Of a stretch of 64,000 nt of DNA, positions 39,866-46,749 are shown piece by piece. Location of the stretch: the NCBI RefSeq assembly GCF_900112695.1, contig NZ_FOMT01000005.1, positions 255,957 to 319,956 on the forward strand. The letters run 5' to 3'. The position numbers were made by a program, and so were the translations under genes. The notes below the pieces were generated by a model. The model did no database searches, was not told the origin of the DNA, and was given only the letters and a program-made list of their open reading frames with translations. The stretch is from Paenibacillus catalpae (lineage in GTDB: Bacteria > Bacillota > Bacilli > Paenibacillales > Paenibacillaceae). Within the stretch, counting starts at the first letter, position 1, and each line of letters starts with the position of its first letter.

Positions 39866-41197
39866 ATGCGTGCAGTAGATTTAATACAAAAGAAGCGGGA
39901 CGGCGGAGAGCTGACCGCGAAAGAACTGACGTTTCTGGTGGACGGCTATTGTGACGGGGGCATTCCGGATTATCAAATGTCGGCTTGGGCGATGGCGGTA
40001 CTCTTCCGGGGGATGACGCCAAAAGAGACGGCAGCTCTTACTCTTGCCATGGCAAATTCGGGAGATCAGGTAGACCTGGCTCCAATCGCCGGCGTGAAGG
40101 TGGATAAACATAGCACAGGCGGCGTAGGCGACAAAACAACGCTTATTATTGCCCCGCTTGTGGCTTCTGCCGGTGTACCGGTTGCCAAGATGTCGGGAAG
40201 AGGTCTTGGACACACAGGGGGAACAATCGACAAATTGGAATCGATTGCAGGTTTTCAAACGGAATTATCGAGGGAGAAATTCCTCGAACAGGTGAACGAG
40301 CTTGGATTGTCTGTTATCGGACAAAGCGGAAATTTGGCACCTGCTGACAAAAAGCTGTATGCGCTGCGGGATGTGACAGCTACCGTCGAATCCATACCGT
40401 TAATCGCAAGCTCGGTTATGAGCAAGAAGATTGCGGCGGGTGCGGATGCCATTGTGCTGGATGTGAAGACGGGCAGCGGTGCTTTTATGAAGACGGTGGA
40501 GGATTCAGAGAAGCTTGCGCAGGCGATGGTGGAGATTGGAACGCAAGTTGGCCGTCAAACGGCTGCCGTCATCAGTGATATGGATCAGCCTCTCGGGTTT
40601 GCTATCGGCAATGCGCTTGAAGTCAGGGAGGCGATCGAGACATTGCAGGGCAATGGTCCGTCGGATCTTACCGAGCTGTGTTTGACACTTGGTGCGCACA
40701 TGGTTGTGCTTGGCGGCAAGGCGGCAACATTTGCCGAGGCGAAAGAGCTGCTGCAGCGCCAGCTGGACAATGGTGAGGCTTTGAAGAAGTTTAAGCAATT
40801 TGTTGAGGCGCAAGGCGGTAATGCATCCGTGGCGGATGATGTTGCCTTATTGCCGCAAGCAGCGGAACAGGTTGAAGTGAAAGCCGCTTCTGCAGGCTAT
40901 ATTTCCGCGATTGATGCAGAACAGCTAGGTGTGGCTGCGATGCTTCTGGGAGCCGGACGTGCAACCAAGGACGCGACAATCGATTATTCTGTCGGAATTA
41001 CAATCCGCAAAAAGGTAGGCGATCCGGTCAGCGAAGGAGATACGCTGGCGGTGCTGCATACCTGTGCCCAAGATGCTGCGGTGGATGATGTGTCGGCTAA
41101 AGTCCGCGATGCGTATGCGATTGCTGCAGATAAGCCGGCAGAGCGTCCGCTGCTGCTCTCGGTCGTAACAGCGGAGGGAACCGTCCGCTATTCATAA
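39866..41197 (+). CDS. pdp: Pyrimidine-nucleoside phosphorylase
   Basis: Pdp splits uridine, thymidine and deoxyuridine with phosphate. The 443-residue protein has the N-terminal MRAVDLIQKKRDGGELT, the phosphate-binding KHSTGGVGDKTTLIIAP (about 80-96), KMSGRGLGHTGGTIDKLES, and VMSKKIAAGADAIVLDVKTGSGAFMK. The C-terminal domain resembles a biotinyl-type fold. Length is normal. The sugar phosphate product feeds deoB upstream. GGAGCGGATAAC precedes the ATG. Confidence 0.95.
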   Translation: MRAVDLIQKKRDGGELTAKELTFLVDGYCDGGIPDYQMSAWAMAVLFRGMTPKETAALTLAMANSGDQVDLAPIAGVKVDKHSTGGVGDKTTLIIAPLVASAGVPVAKMSGRGLGHTGGTIDKLESIAGFQTELSREKFLEQVNELGLSVIGQSGNLAPADKKLYALRDVTATVESIPLIASSVMSKKIAAGADAIVLDVKTGSGAFMKTVEDSEKLAQAMVEIGTQVGRQTAAVISDMDQPLGFAIGNALEVREAIETLQGNGPSDLTELCLTLGAHMVVLGGKAATFAEAKELLQRQLDNGEALKKFKQFVEAQGGNASVADDVALLPQAAEQVEVKAASAGYISAIDAEQLGVAAMLLGAGRATKDATIDYSVGITIRKKVGDPVSEGDTLAVLHTCAQDAAVDDVSAKVRDAYAIAADKPAERPLLLSVVTAEGTVRYS

Positions 41198-41206
41198 AGT
41201 TCATTC

Positions 41207-41247
41207 AAACCGCCTTACTCCTTCATTGGAGTAAGGCGGTTTTTTTG
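41207..41247 (+). terminator. Terminator of pdp
   Basis: AAACCGCCTTACTCC and GGAGTAAGGCGGTTT form a perfect stem with a six-base loop, followed by a T-run. Confidence 0.92.
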
Positions 41248-41383
41248 TTTTGGCGCGATTCGACATGCCTCGCGTGGAATATATTTCTTGAAAAAGGTCA
41301 AGACTGGAGAAGACAATATAGCCCAAATGCGGTGTGAGAATGAAGCGACAAAAACCGCATCATCTTTGGAGGAGACATAGATC

Positions 41384-42598
41384 ATGAAAAAAGTTTGTAC
41401 GAAGCTGTTCATTCTATTCGCTGCATTTGCCCTTACCGCGATGCCAGCTGCCGCTAATGCCAATGCTGTTACTACCGCGAAGGAGCCTGTGCCAGTCGCT
41501 CCAGGGCAGCAGCTGCAAGCCGCATCGCTCGATCTAGCACCTTCCGCACGCTCGGCGGTCTTGATGGACGCTGACAGCGGAACAGTCATTTTTGAGAAGG
41601 ACAGCAACGTCAAGCTCCCTCCGGCGAGCATTACGAAAGTCATGACGATGCTGCTGGTCATGGAAGCATTGGACGACGGGAAAATCAAGCTGACCGACAA
41701 AGTGCCGACAAGTGAGTACGCGGCTTCTATGGGCGGATCACAGATATTCCTTGAGCCGGGTGAAGAAATGACGGTTGACGAAATGCTGAAAGGTATTGCG
41801 ATGGCTTCCGGCAATGATGCCTCCGTTGCGATGGCTGAGAAGCTTGCGGGTACCGAGCAGCAATTTGTCGCCATGATGAACGAGAAGGCACAGCAGCTGG
41901 GTTTGCAGAACACGCATTTTGCCAACTGTAACGGTCTGCCTGCTTCCGACCACTACACCTCCGCGCATGATATTGCGGTTATGTCGCGCGAGCTGCTGAA
42001 GCATTCCGAGATTACGAAATATACCGGGATGTATCAGGATTATTTGCGCAAGTCTTCCGAGAAACCGTTCTGGCTCGTGAATACGAACAAGCTCGTAAGA
42101 TTTTACAGTGGTGCTGACGGTCTTAAAACAGGTTTTACGAATGAGGCGAAGTTCTGCTTAACGGCGACAGCGAAGCGTGACGATCTGCGTGTTATCGCTG
42201 TAGTGATGGGCGAGCCAAACACAAAAACAAGAAATGCCGAAGTATCGCAAATGCTTGACTATACGTTCGCGCAATATATGACCCATCCGATCTTTAAAGA
42301 AGGCGATACGATGGGCACGGTCAAAATCGAGAAGGGTGCCGTGCGGGAATTGCCGCTTGTTGCGAAGCATCCTTACAGCATTTTGCTCAAAAAAGGCGCA
42401 GCTACAAAGGATATCCGTTATGAGCTGCACATTGATCAGCCGCTCAAAGCACCGGTTGCTATCGGTCAATCGATCGGTAAGCTTGTTGTTTACCAAGGGG
42501 ATCAGGTTGTGAAGGAGTTCCCGGTGGATGCGCCTCAGTCGATTGACAAGGCCGGCTGGTGGAAACTGCTGAAAAGGTCGTTTAGCGGGCTTTTCTAA
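41384..42598 (+). CDS. dacF: D-alanyl-D-alanine carboxypeptidase DacF
   Basis: DacF trims D-alanine from peptide side chains of spore peptidoglycan and is made in the forespore in B. subtilis. The 404-residue protein has a signal peptide (basic MKKVCTK, hydrophobic core, cut near AAANA). The active-site motifs are SITKV (SxxK, about 84), SGNDAS and LKTGFT. A C-terminal PBP5-type domain and an end helix-like WWKLLKRSFSGLF anchor complete it. GGAGGAGAC precedes the ATG. dacB in this window is its paralogue. spoIIAA follows after 124 bases, the usual arrangement. Confidence 0.93.
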   Translation: MKKVCTKLFILFAAFALTAMPAAANANAVTTAKEPVPVAPGQQLQAASLDLAPSARSAVLMDADSGTVIFEKDSNVKLPPASITKVMTMLLVMEALDDGKIKLTDKVPTSEYAASMGGSQIFLEPGEEMTVDEMLKGIAMASGNDASVAMAEKLAGTEQQFVAMMNEKAQQLGLQNTHFANCNGLPASDHYTSAHDIAVMSRELLKHSEITKYTGMYQDYLRKSSEKPFWLVNTNKLVRFYSGADGLKTGFTNEAKFCLTATAKRDDLRVIAVVMGEPNTKTRNAEVSQMLDYTFAQYMTHPIFKEGDTMGTVKIEKGAVRELPLVAKHPYSILLKKGAATKDIRYELHIDQPLKAPVAIGQSIGKLVVYQGDQVVKEFPVDAPQSIDKAGWWKLLKRSFSGLF

Positions 42599-42606
42599 TA
42601 GCGTTT

Positions 42607-42677
42607 TTTGTCAGCTTCTAGCGCTCTGCTTCTAGTTTTGTCGCCGTGCAGGAAACCTTGTGCTGAACGGAGAATTC
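42607..42677 (+). promoter_or_regulatory. Sigma-H promoter and 0A boxes of spoIIA
   Basis: AGGAAAC (42650-42656), 14 bases, AGAATTC (42671-42677) closely match the sigma-H consensus. Upstream TTTGTCAGC (42607-42615) and TTTGTCGCC (42637-42645) each match 7 of 9 positions of the 0A box TTTGTCRAA. B. subtilis spoIIA is sigma-H-dependent and activated by Spo0A-P. Confidence 0.65.
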
Positions 42678-42722
42678 GTAGTTCGATCCAAAAGCGAAGC
42701 CTAAAGGAGTTGAACGGCGACA

Positions 42723-43076
42723 ATGAGTTTGCAAGCAGAGCTGGAGCATTACCGTAATGTTTTGATCGTGCGTCTTCGCGGAGAGCTCGACCATCATACG
42801 GCGGACATTGTCCGCAATAAGATGGAAGCGGAGATCATAAGAGGCGAAAGCCATCACGTTATTCTCAGCCTGAAGGATCTGCAGTTTATGGACAGCTCCG
42901 GATTAGGCGTCATTTTGGGCAGATACAAGCAGATTCGCAGCAAGGGCGGCAAAATGGTCGTATGTGATGTGAACCCTAGTGTCTACCGCCTGTTTGAAAT
43001 GTCGGGGTTGTTTAAAATAATGAACATTTACGACAATGAAAGAATGGCGATTTCTAGTCTGGAGGTGGTCTCGTAA
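42723..43076 (+). CDS. spoIIAA: Anti-sigma F factor antagonist SpoIIAA
   Basis: SpoIIAA frees sigma-F by binding SpoIIAB when unphosphorylated. The 117-residue STAS-domain protein has LIVRLRGELDHHTADIVR and the phosphorylated Ser in LQFMDSSGLGVILGRYKQI (about 58-59), with GGKMVVCDV. AAAGGAGTTGAACGGCGACA leads to the ATG. The stop codon overlaps the spoIIAB start by one base, so the products are coupled. Confidence 0.96.
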   Translation: MSLQAELEHYRNVLIVRLRGELDHHTADIVRNKMEAEIIRGESHHVILSLKDLQFMDSSGLGVILGRYKQIRSKGGKMVVCDVNPSVYRLFEMSGLFKIMNIYDNERMAISSLEVVS

Positions 43077-43519
43077 TGGGACGCAACGAAATGACGTTAT
43101 CCTTTAGCGCCAGATCGGAGAATGAGGCTTTTGCCCGTATTGCGGTGGCATCTTTCGTGTCGCAGCTGGATCCGACGCTTGAAGAGCTGAACGATCTGAA
43201 GACAGCCGTGTCCGAGGCGGTCACGAATTCCATTATTCATGGCTATGACAGTGACCCTGCCGGCAAAGTGACAATTGAAGCCTCCATTGATGGAGACGTA
43301 GTGTCTATTGAGATTTATGACAATGGCCGCGGGATTGAGGATCTGGAGCTGGCTCGTCAGCCGCTCTTTACCTCCAAGCCGGAGATGGAACGTTCGGGCA
43401 TGGGCTTTACGATCATGGAAAATTTCATGGACCGTTTTGAAGTTACAAGTGAGCTGGGCCAAGGTACGCGGGTAGCGATGCTTAAGCGTATTGAATCGAA
43501 AAAAGCGCTGTATAACTAG
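43076..43519 (+). CDS. spoIIAB: Anti-sigma F factor SpoIIAB
   Basis: SpoIIAB is both the inhibitor of sigma-F and the kinase of SpoIIAA. The 147-residue protein has the GHKL ATPase motifs: DLKTAVSEAVTNSIIHGYD (N box, about 43-61), DNGRGIEDL (G1) and GMGFTIMENFMD (G2). GGAGGTGGTCTCGTA precedes the ATG, which overlaps the spoIIAA stop codon by one base. Partner and target are encoded on either side. Confidence 0.96.
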   Translation: MGRNEMTLSFSARSENEAFARIAVASFVSQLDPTLEELNDLKTAVSEAVTNSIIHGYDSDPAGKVTIEASIDGDVVSIEIYDNGRGIEDLELARQPLFTSKPEMERSGMGFTIMENFMDRFEVTSELGQGTRVAMLKRIESKKALYN

Positions 43520-43538
43520 CGCATAGGGGTTGAACCTC

Positions 43539-44294
43539 ATGGATGTCGATTTGAAGCAAACGGCTCAGCCGTATTTGGATGATGCGGAAGTCAAACGCTT
43601 GATAGCGTTAAGTCAATCCGGCGATACTCTCGCCCGCGATACACTTGTACAATGTAACATAAGGTTAGTTTGGTCAGTCGTTCAGCGGTTCATTAACCGC
43701 GGATACGAGCCGGAGGATCTGTTCCAAATCGGGTGCATCGGGCTGCTGAAGTCTGTCGATAAATTCGACCTGTCCTATGATGTGAAGTTCTCTACTTATG
43801 CGGTTCCGATGATTATCGGCGAGATTCAGCGCTTTTTGCGCGATGACGGTACGCTTAAGGTCAGTCGTTCACTGAAAGAGACGGCGAATAAGGTTCGGAA
43901 AATGAAGGATGAGCTGTCGAAGACGCTGGGCCGTCTGCCGACCATCAGCGAAGTAGCGGACCGGCTTGGTATTACGCCGGAGGATGTTGTCTTCGCTCAG
44001 GAGGCGAATAAGCCCCCGACTTCTATTCATGAAACCGTATTCGAAAATGATGGTGACCCGATTACTCTGATGGATCAGATTGCAGATGATTCTCAAGAGC
44101 GCTGGTTCGATAAGCTCGCATTGATCGAGGCGATTGAAGGCCTCAGCGAACGCGAGCGTCTGATCGTATACTTACGTTATTATCGTGACAAGACCCAATC
44201 CGAAGTCGCCAGCCGTCTGGGGATTTCCCAGGTTCAGGTGTCGAGGTTGGAGAAGAAAATTTTACAGTCAATACGAGAACAGATCGCGCAATAG
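43539..44294 (+). CDS. sigF: RNA polymerase sigma-F factor (SpoIIAC)
   Basis: Sigma-F is the first forespore-specific sigma factor. The 251-residue protein has region 2 (NIRLVWSVVQRFINRGYEPEDLFQIGCIGLLKSVDKFD, then FSTYAVPMIIGEIQRFLRDDG), region 3 (TLGRLPTISEVADRLG) and region 4 with LSERERLIVYLRYYRDKTQSEVASRLGISQVQVSRLEKKIL. Of two starts, I prefer the ATG at 43539, nine bases after AGGGGT, to the TTG at 43530. Its last codons form the left arm of the first of three tandem hairpins. Confidence 0.96.
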   Translation: MDVDLKQTAQPYLDDAEVKRLIALSQSGDTLARDTLVQCNIRLVWSVVQRFINRGYEPEDLFQIGCIGLLKSVDKFDLSYDVKFSTYAVPMIIGEIQRFLRDDGTLKVSRSLKETANKVRKMKDELSKTLGRLPTISEVADRLGITPEDVVFAQEANKPPTSIHETVFENDGDPITLMDQIADDSQERWFDKLALIEAIEGLSERERLIVYLRYYRDKTQSEVASRLGISQVQVSRLEKKILQSIREQIAQ

Positions 44295-44403
44295 CCGCGA
44301 TCTGTTCTTCGTAGAACGCGAGCAGATCGCCCAATGATACGGCAATTTGCTCGTCGTAAAACGAGAACAGATCGCCCGCGCAATACGGCGATCTGTTCTT
44401 CGT
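44273..44403. repeat. Three tandem imperfect hairpin repeats behind sigF
   Basis: Units lie at 44273-44312, 44313-44357 and 44358-44403 (40-46 bases). Each has a GAGMAGATCGC-like arm, a short CAATA-containing loop and the complementary GCGATCTGYTC arm, ending TCGT. Units 1 and 3 share GAGAACAGATCGC and GATCTGTTCTTCGT exactly; unit 2 is diverged but still folds. The first arm lies within the last codons of sigF. No T-runs follow the units, so they are not ordinary terminators. Confidence 0.85.
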
Positions 44404-44410
44404 TCAATGC

Positions 44411-44474
44411 AAAAAAGACCAACTAGCCACCCCGTCACCTTAGGTGACGCGAGGCCGTTTGGTCTTTCTTTTTT
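44411..44474. terminator. Bidirectional terminator between sigF and the kinase pair
   Basis: AAAAAAGACCAA and TTGGTCTTTCTTTTTT flank an inner GTCACC-TTA-GGTGAC stem. T-runs are present in both directions and the flanking genes are convergent. Confidence 0.85.
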
Positions 44475-44941
44475 ACATCCCGTATTCGTATAACTTTATC
44501 CTCATACATACGCAGCTTGGCTTCAAACGATGGTCTGTTTCGCTCGAAATCTTGAGTCCATTTAAACATCATTTGGAGCATGATAAGGTCTGGTTTGTAG
44601 TGACATGGTTCCATGCCAAGATTCTGTTTCATGAACCGGGACAAGATTCTCCATTTCCGTATTCCCAAAGGGGGATCTACAAAAATAATCGTATCGGCCA
44701 TATGGTAGAGACATTGATACGAATCACGGTCAGTACCTTCAAATATCCAGCATCCTTTGCGGTCAATTTCCTTAATGACTTGGATCTGCTCTTCTGCTGT
44801 TCGCTTCATGCGCCCTTCTGATGTTTGATGATGAACGATTGCATCAAGCTCATGCCAAGGAATATGAAGCTCTTTGGATAATTGCTTTGCAAACGTGGTT
44901 TTTCCGCTGGCAACGATGCCCACAATAAAAATTTTATTCAT
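44435..44941 (-). CDS. P-loop kinase-like protein (FlaR/topology modulation type), copy 1
   Basis: The 168-residue protein has Walker A GIVASGKTTFAKQL (about 7-20), LHIPWHELDAIVHH, WIFEGTDRD and IIFVDPPLGIRKWRI. This is the pattern of small adenylate kinase-like P-loop proteins often named DNA topology modulation protein FlaR. Substrate and function are unknown, and the old name is weakly founded. It follows its paralogue by eight bases; AAAGGATAAG at the end of that gene serves as its ribosome site. Its 3' end lies inside the bidirectional terminator. It has no counterpart at this place in B. subtilis. Confidence 0.78.
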   Translation of the reverse strand: MNKIFIVGIVASGKTTFAKQLSKELHIPWHELDAIVHHQTSEGRMKRTAEEQIQVIKEIDRKGCWIFEGTDRDSYQCLYHMADTIIFVDPPLGIRKWRILSRFMKQNLGMEPCHYKPDLIMLQMMFKWTQDFERNRPSFEAKLRMYEDKVIRIRDVKKKDQTASRHLR

Positions 44942-44949
44942 CGGTTCAC

Positions 44950-45462
44950 TTATCCTTTACCCAACCTCTCCAAATACCGTCTTGCTTCCCCGGGGGACTT
45001 CAAAATGACAACCTGCTTATCATTCGATAATTGCTGCAGCTTGCTTAGCACTGCGGGTTTCCCCGTCTTCGGGTATTCCCAAATCCATTTCATAAATTGC
45101 AGATCGATCTTCTCCTTGCAGTCAACCCCCATGTCCGGTCTGGTTTTATTGCGGTATTGAATCGATCTTTTGATGGCGCGGTACATGCATAATATTCTCG
45201 GGTAATCCAGAAAAATAATGGTATCAGCCGCATTAAGCCGAATATCGAGCGTACCGCCGTAGTTCCCGTCTATAATCCATTCCTTGCGATCGACTAACTC
45301 ATTCTGGACCATGATTTGCTCTTCGCGTGGTACGCCAACCCAGTTTGGTTTCCAGAACATCGCGTCCAGATGAGAAACCTCCAGGTCCAGCACCTGCCCA
45401 AGCTTCCTGGCCAAGGTTGATTTACCGGCGCCGCCCGAGCCTATTATGGCAATTCTTTTCAT
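44950..45462 (-). CDS. P-loop kinase-like protein (FlaR/topology modulation type), copy 2
   Basis: The 170-residue protein has Walker A GSGGAGKSTLARKLG (about 8-22), LEVSHLDAMFWKPNW, WIIDGNYGGTLDIRL and IIFLDYPRILCMYRAIKRS. This is the classical layout of FlaR-like nucleotide-binding proteins. It is the first gene of a two-gene minus-strand unit and a paralogue of the next. The ATG at 45462 has AGGAGAG seven bases upstream; the ATG at 45468 is too close to it. Together the pair separates sigF from spoVAA, which are adjacent in B. subtilis. Confidence 0.82.
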   Translation of the reverse strand: MKRIAIIGSGGAGKSTLARKLGQVLDLEVSHLDAMFWKPNWVGVPREEQIMVQNELVDRKEWIIDGNYGGTLDIRLNAADTIIFLDYPRILCMYRAIKRSIQYRNKTRPDMGVDCKEKIDLQFMKWIWEYPKTGKPAVLSKLQQLSNDKQVVILKSPGEARRYLERLGKG

Positions 45463-45575
45463 CTGCACTCTCTCCTAAGACATAAAGTTGTCCATTACTA
45501 ATTCCATCTGATGGAAAAGAATCCTTGTGTACATTGGAGTTGCACCGTATTTCTTTATTTTACCTCTATAAGCAT

Positions 45576-45605
45576 GACTATCCGTTATCTCCTTTTCTCA
45601 TACTA
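45576..45605 (+). promoter_or_regulatory. Candidate sigma-G promoter of the spoVA operon
   Basis: CATACTA (45599-45605) matches the sigma-G -10 CATNHTA fully; GACTA (45576-45580) matches GHATR in 4 of 5 positions at a spacing of 18. spoVA is sigma-G-dependent in B. subtilis. Confidence 0.5.
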
Positions 45606-45647
45606 ACAGGGAAGTAAACCCTATGCGGAACAAAGGAATGATGACAG

Positions 45648-46298
45648 ATGGACGCCACACAGCCATCCGCCCTCTATCTGCGTCTTAAGAAAAAAGTGAA
45701 TATCCGGCCGGAGCGGAGCGTGACACTCGGACAGGTGTCGAGACTGCTTGCGCCAACGGAGGAGTTGGAGCAGCAATTAAATGAACTGGTGCTGTACCGC
45801 CATCACAAAGGAGACGGCAACCGGGTTGTCATTGATCTGCTTCAGATCGTACGGGTCGTGCGGGAAACAGCTCCAGGGCTGACTGTAGAGGCGTACGGGG
45901 ATCCTCAGGTGCTGATCATGATATCCCCCAAGCCGCAAAAGCCGCGTATTATCGTGTTGATATTTGCTTGGCTGCTGCTCTTCTTTGGCGCAGGGCTTGC
46001 GATTATGAATTTTCATACCGATGTCAGCATGAAGGAGGTTCATATCCGGATTGTCGAGCTCTTGACCGGTGAACGTACGGATCATCCTTTATGGTTCCAG
46101 GTTCCTTATTCCCTTGGAATTGGTCTTGGCATGATCCTCTTCTTCAACCATCTCTTTAAGAAACGGTTCAATGAAGAACCAAATCCCCTGGAGGTGGAGC
46201 TGTATACGTATCAGGAAAATGTAAATGCGTACGTCATCGCCGATGAAATGCGCAAAAAAAACAACCAGCACGGTGAGCGGGGCGGGGACGATGGGTGA
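45648..46298 (+). CDS. spoVAA: Stage V sporulation protein AA
   Basis: SpoVAA is a membrane protein of the inner spore membrane, part of the system handling dipicolinic acid. The 216-residue protein has a soluble N-terminal domain of about 95 residues (YLRLKKKVNIRPERSVTLGQVSRL), a first membrane helix (IIVLIFAWLLLFFGAGLAIMNF) and a second near 160 (PYSLGIGLGMILFFNHL). It ends in a polar tail. FNEEPNPLEVELYTYQENVN near 190 is conserved. It overlaps spoVAB by eight bases. Confidence 0.93.
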   Translation: MDATQPSALYLRLKKKVNIRPERSVTLGQVSRLLAPTEELEQQLNELVLYRHHKGDGNRVVIDLLQIVRVVRETAPGLTVEAYGDPQVLIMISPKPQKPRIIVLIFAWLLLFFGAGLAIMNFHTDVSMKEVHIRIVELLTGERTDHPLWFQVPYSLGIGLGMILFFNHLFKKRFNEEPNPLEVELYTYQENVNAYVIADEMRKKNNQHGERGGDDG

Positions 46299-46719
46299 AT
46301 GGCTGATGCATCTGTTTGTCATGCTGCTTGGCTTGTCCGGAGGCCTGGCCGTTGGAAGCGGGCTGGTTGCTTTCCTGATTGTCCTTGATCTGATACCAAG
46401 GCTTGCTCAAATTGCCAACGCCTACCGCGTGTCTTTCTGGTTCGAATCTGCGGTTATATGCGGCTCGATGTATTGGACGTTTGCCGATTTTATGGATTGG
46501 CGCCTGGCCTTGCCGAAAGTAGTTGTACTCACTTTCTCCGGCTTGATGGCCGGTGTATTTGTCGGCATGCTGGCAGGAGCATTGACGGAAGTGATGAATG
46601 TGCTGCCGATCTTGGCAAAACGGATGAATCTGTCCGATTATCTGGTTGGACTTGTAATGGCTATGGTGCTGGGCAAGACGCTTGGCTCTTTGTTTGACTG
46701 GCTGTTTTTCCAATGGTAG
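46291..46719 (+). CDS. spoVAB: Stage V sporulation protein AB
   Basis: SpoVAB (142 residues) is a polytopic membrane protein with four hydrophobic segments; GLSGGLAVGSGLVAFLIVLDLIPRL near the start and LSDYLVGLVMAMVLGKTLGSLFDW at the end mark the family. The ATG at 46291 lies within the end of spoVAA and uses GGGGCGGGGACG as ribosome site. It is followed after 30 bases by spoVAF, without spoVAC, spoVAD or spoVAE between. Confidence 0.93.
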   Translation: MGEWLMHLFVMLLGLSGGLAVGSGLVAFLIVLDLIPRLAQIANAYRVSFWFESAVICGSMYWTFADFMDWRLALPKVVVLTFSGLMAGVFVGMLAGALTEVMNVLPILAKRMNLSDYLVGLVMAMVLGKTLGSLFDWLFFQW

Positions 46720-46749
46720 CAAGTATAACAGGCGTGGAGGTTGATGACG

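Noticed and set aside
44273..44403. CRISPR array as an explanation of the three repeats
   Set aside because: Units are directly adjacent with no unique spacers, each is itself a hairpin, and no cas genes are near.
45513..45608. A 31-codon plus-strand frame before spoVAA
   Set aside because: It has no ribosome site and crosses the candidate sigma-G promoter.
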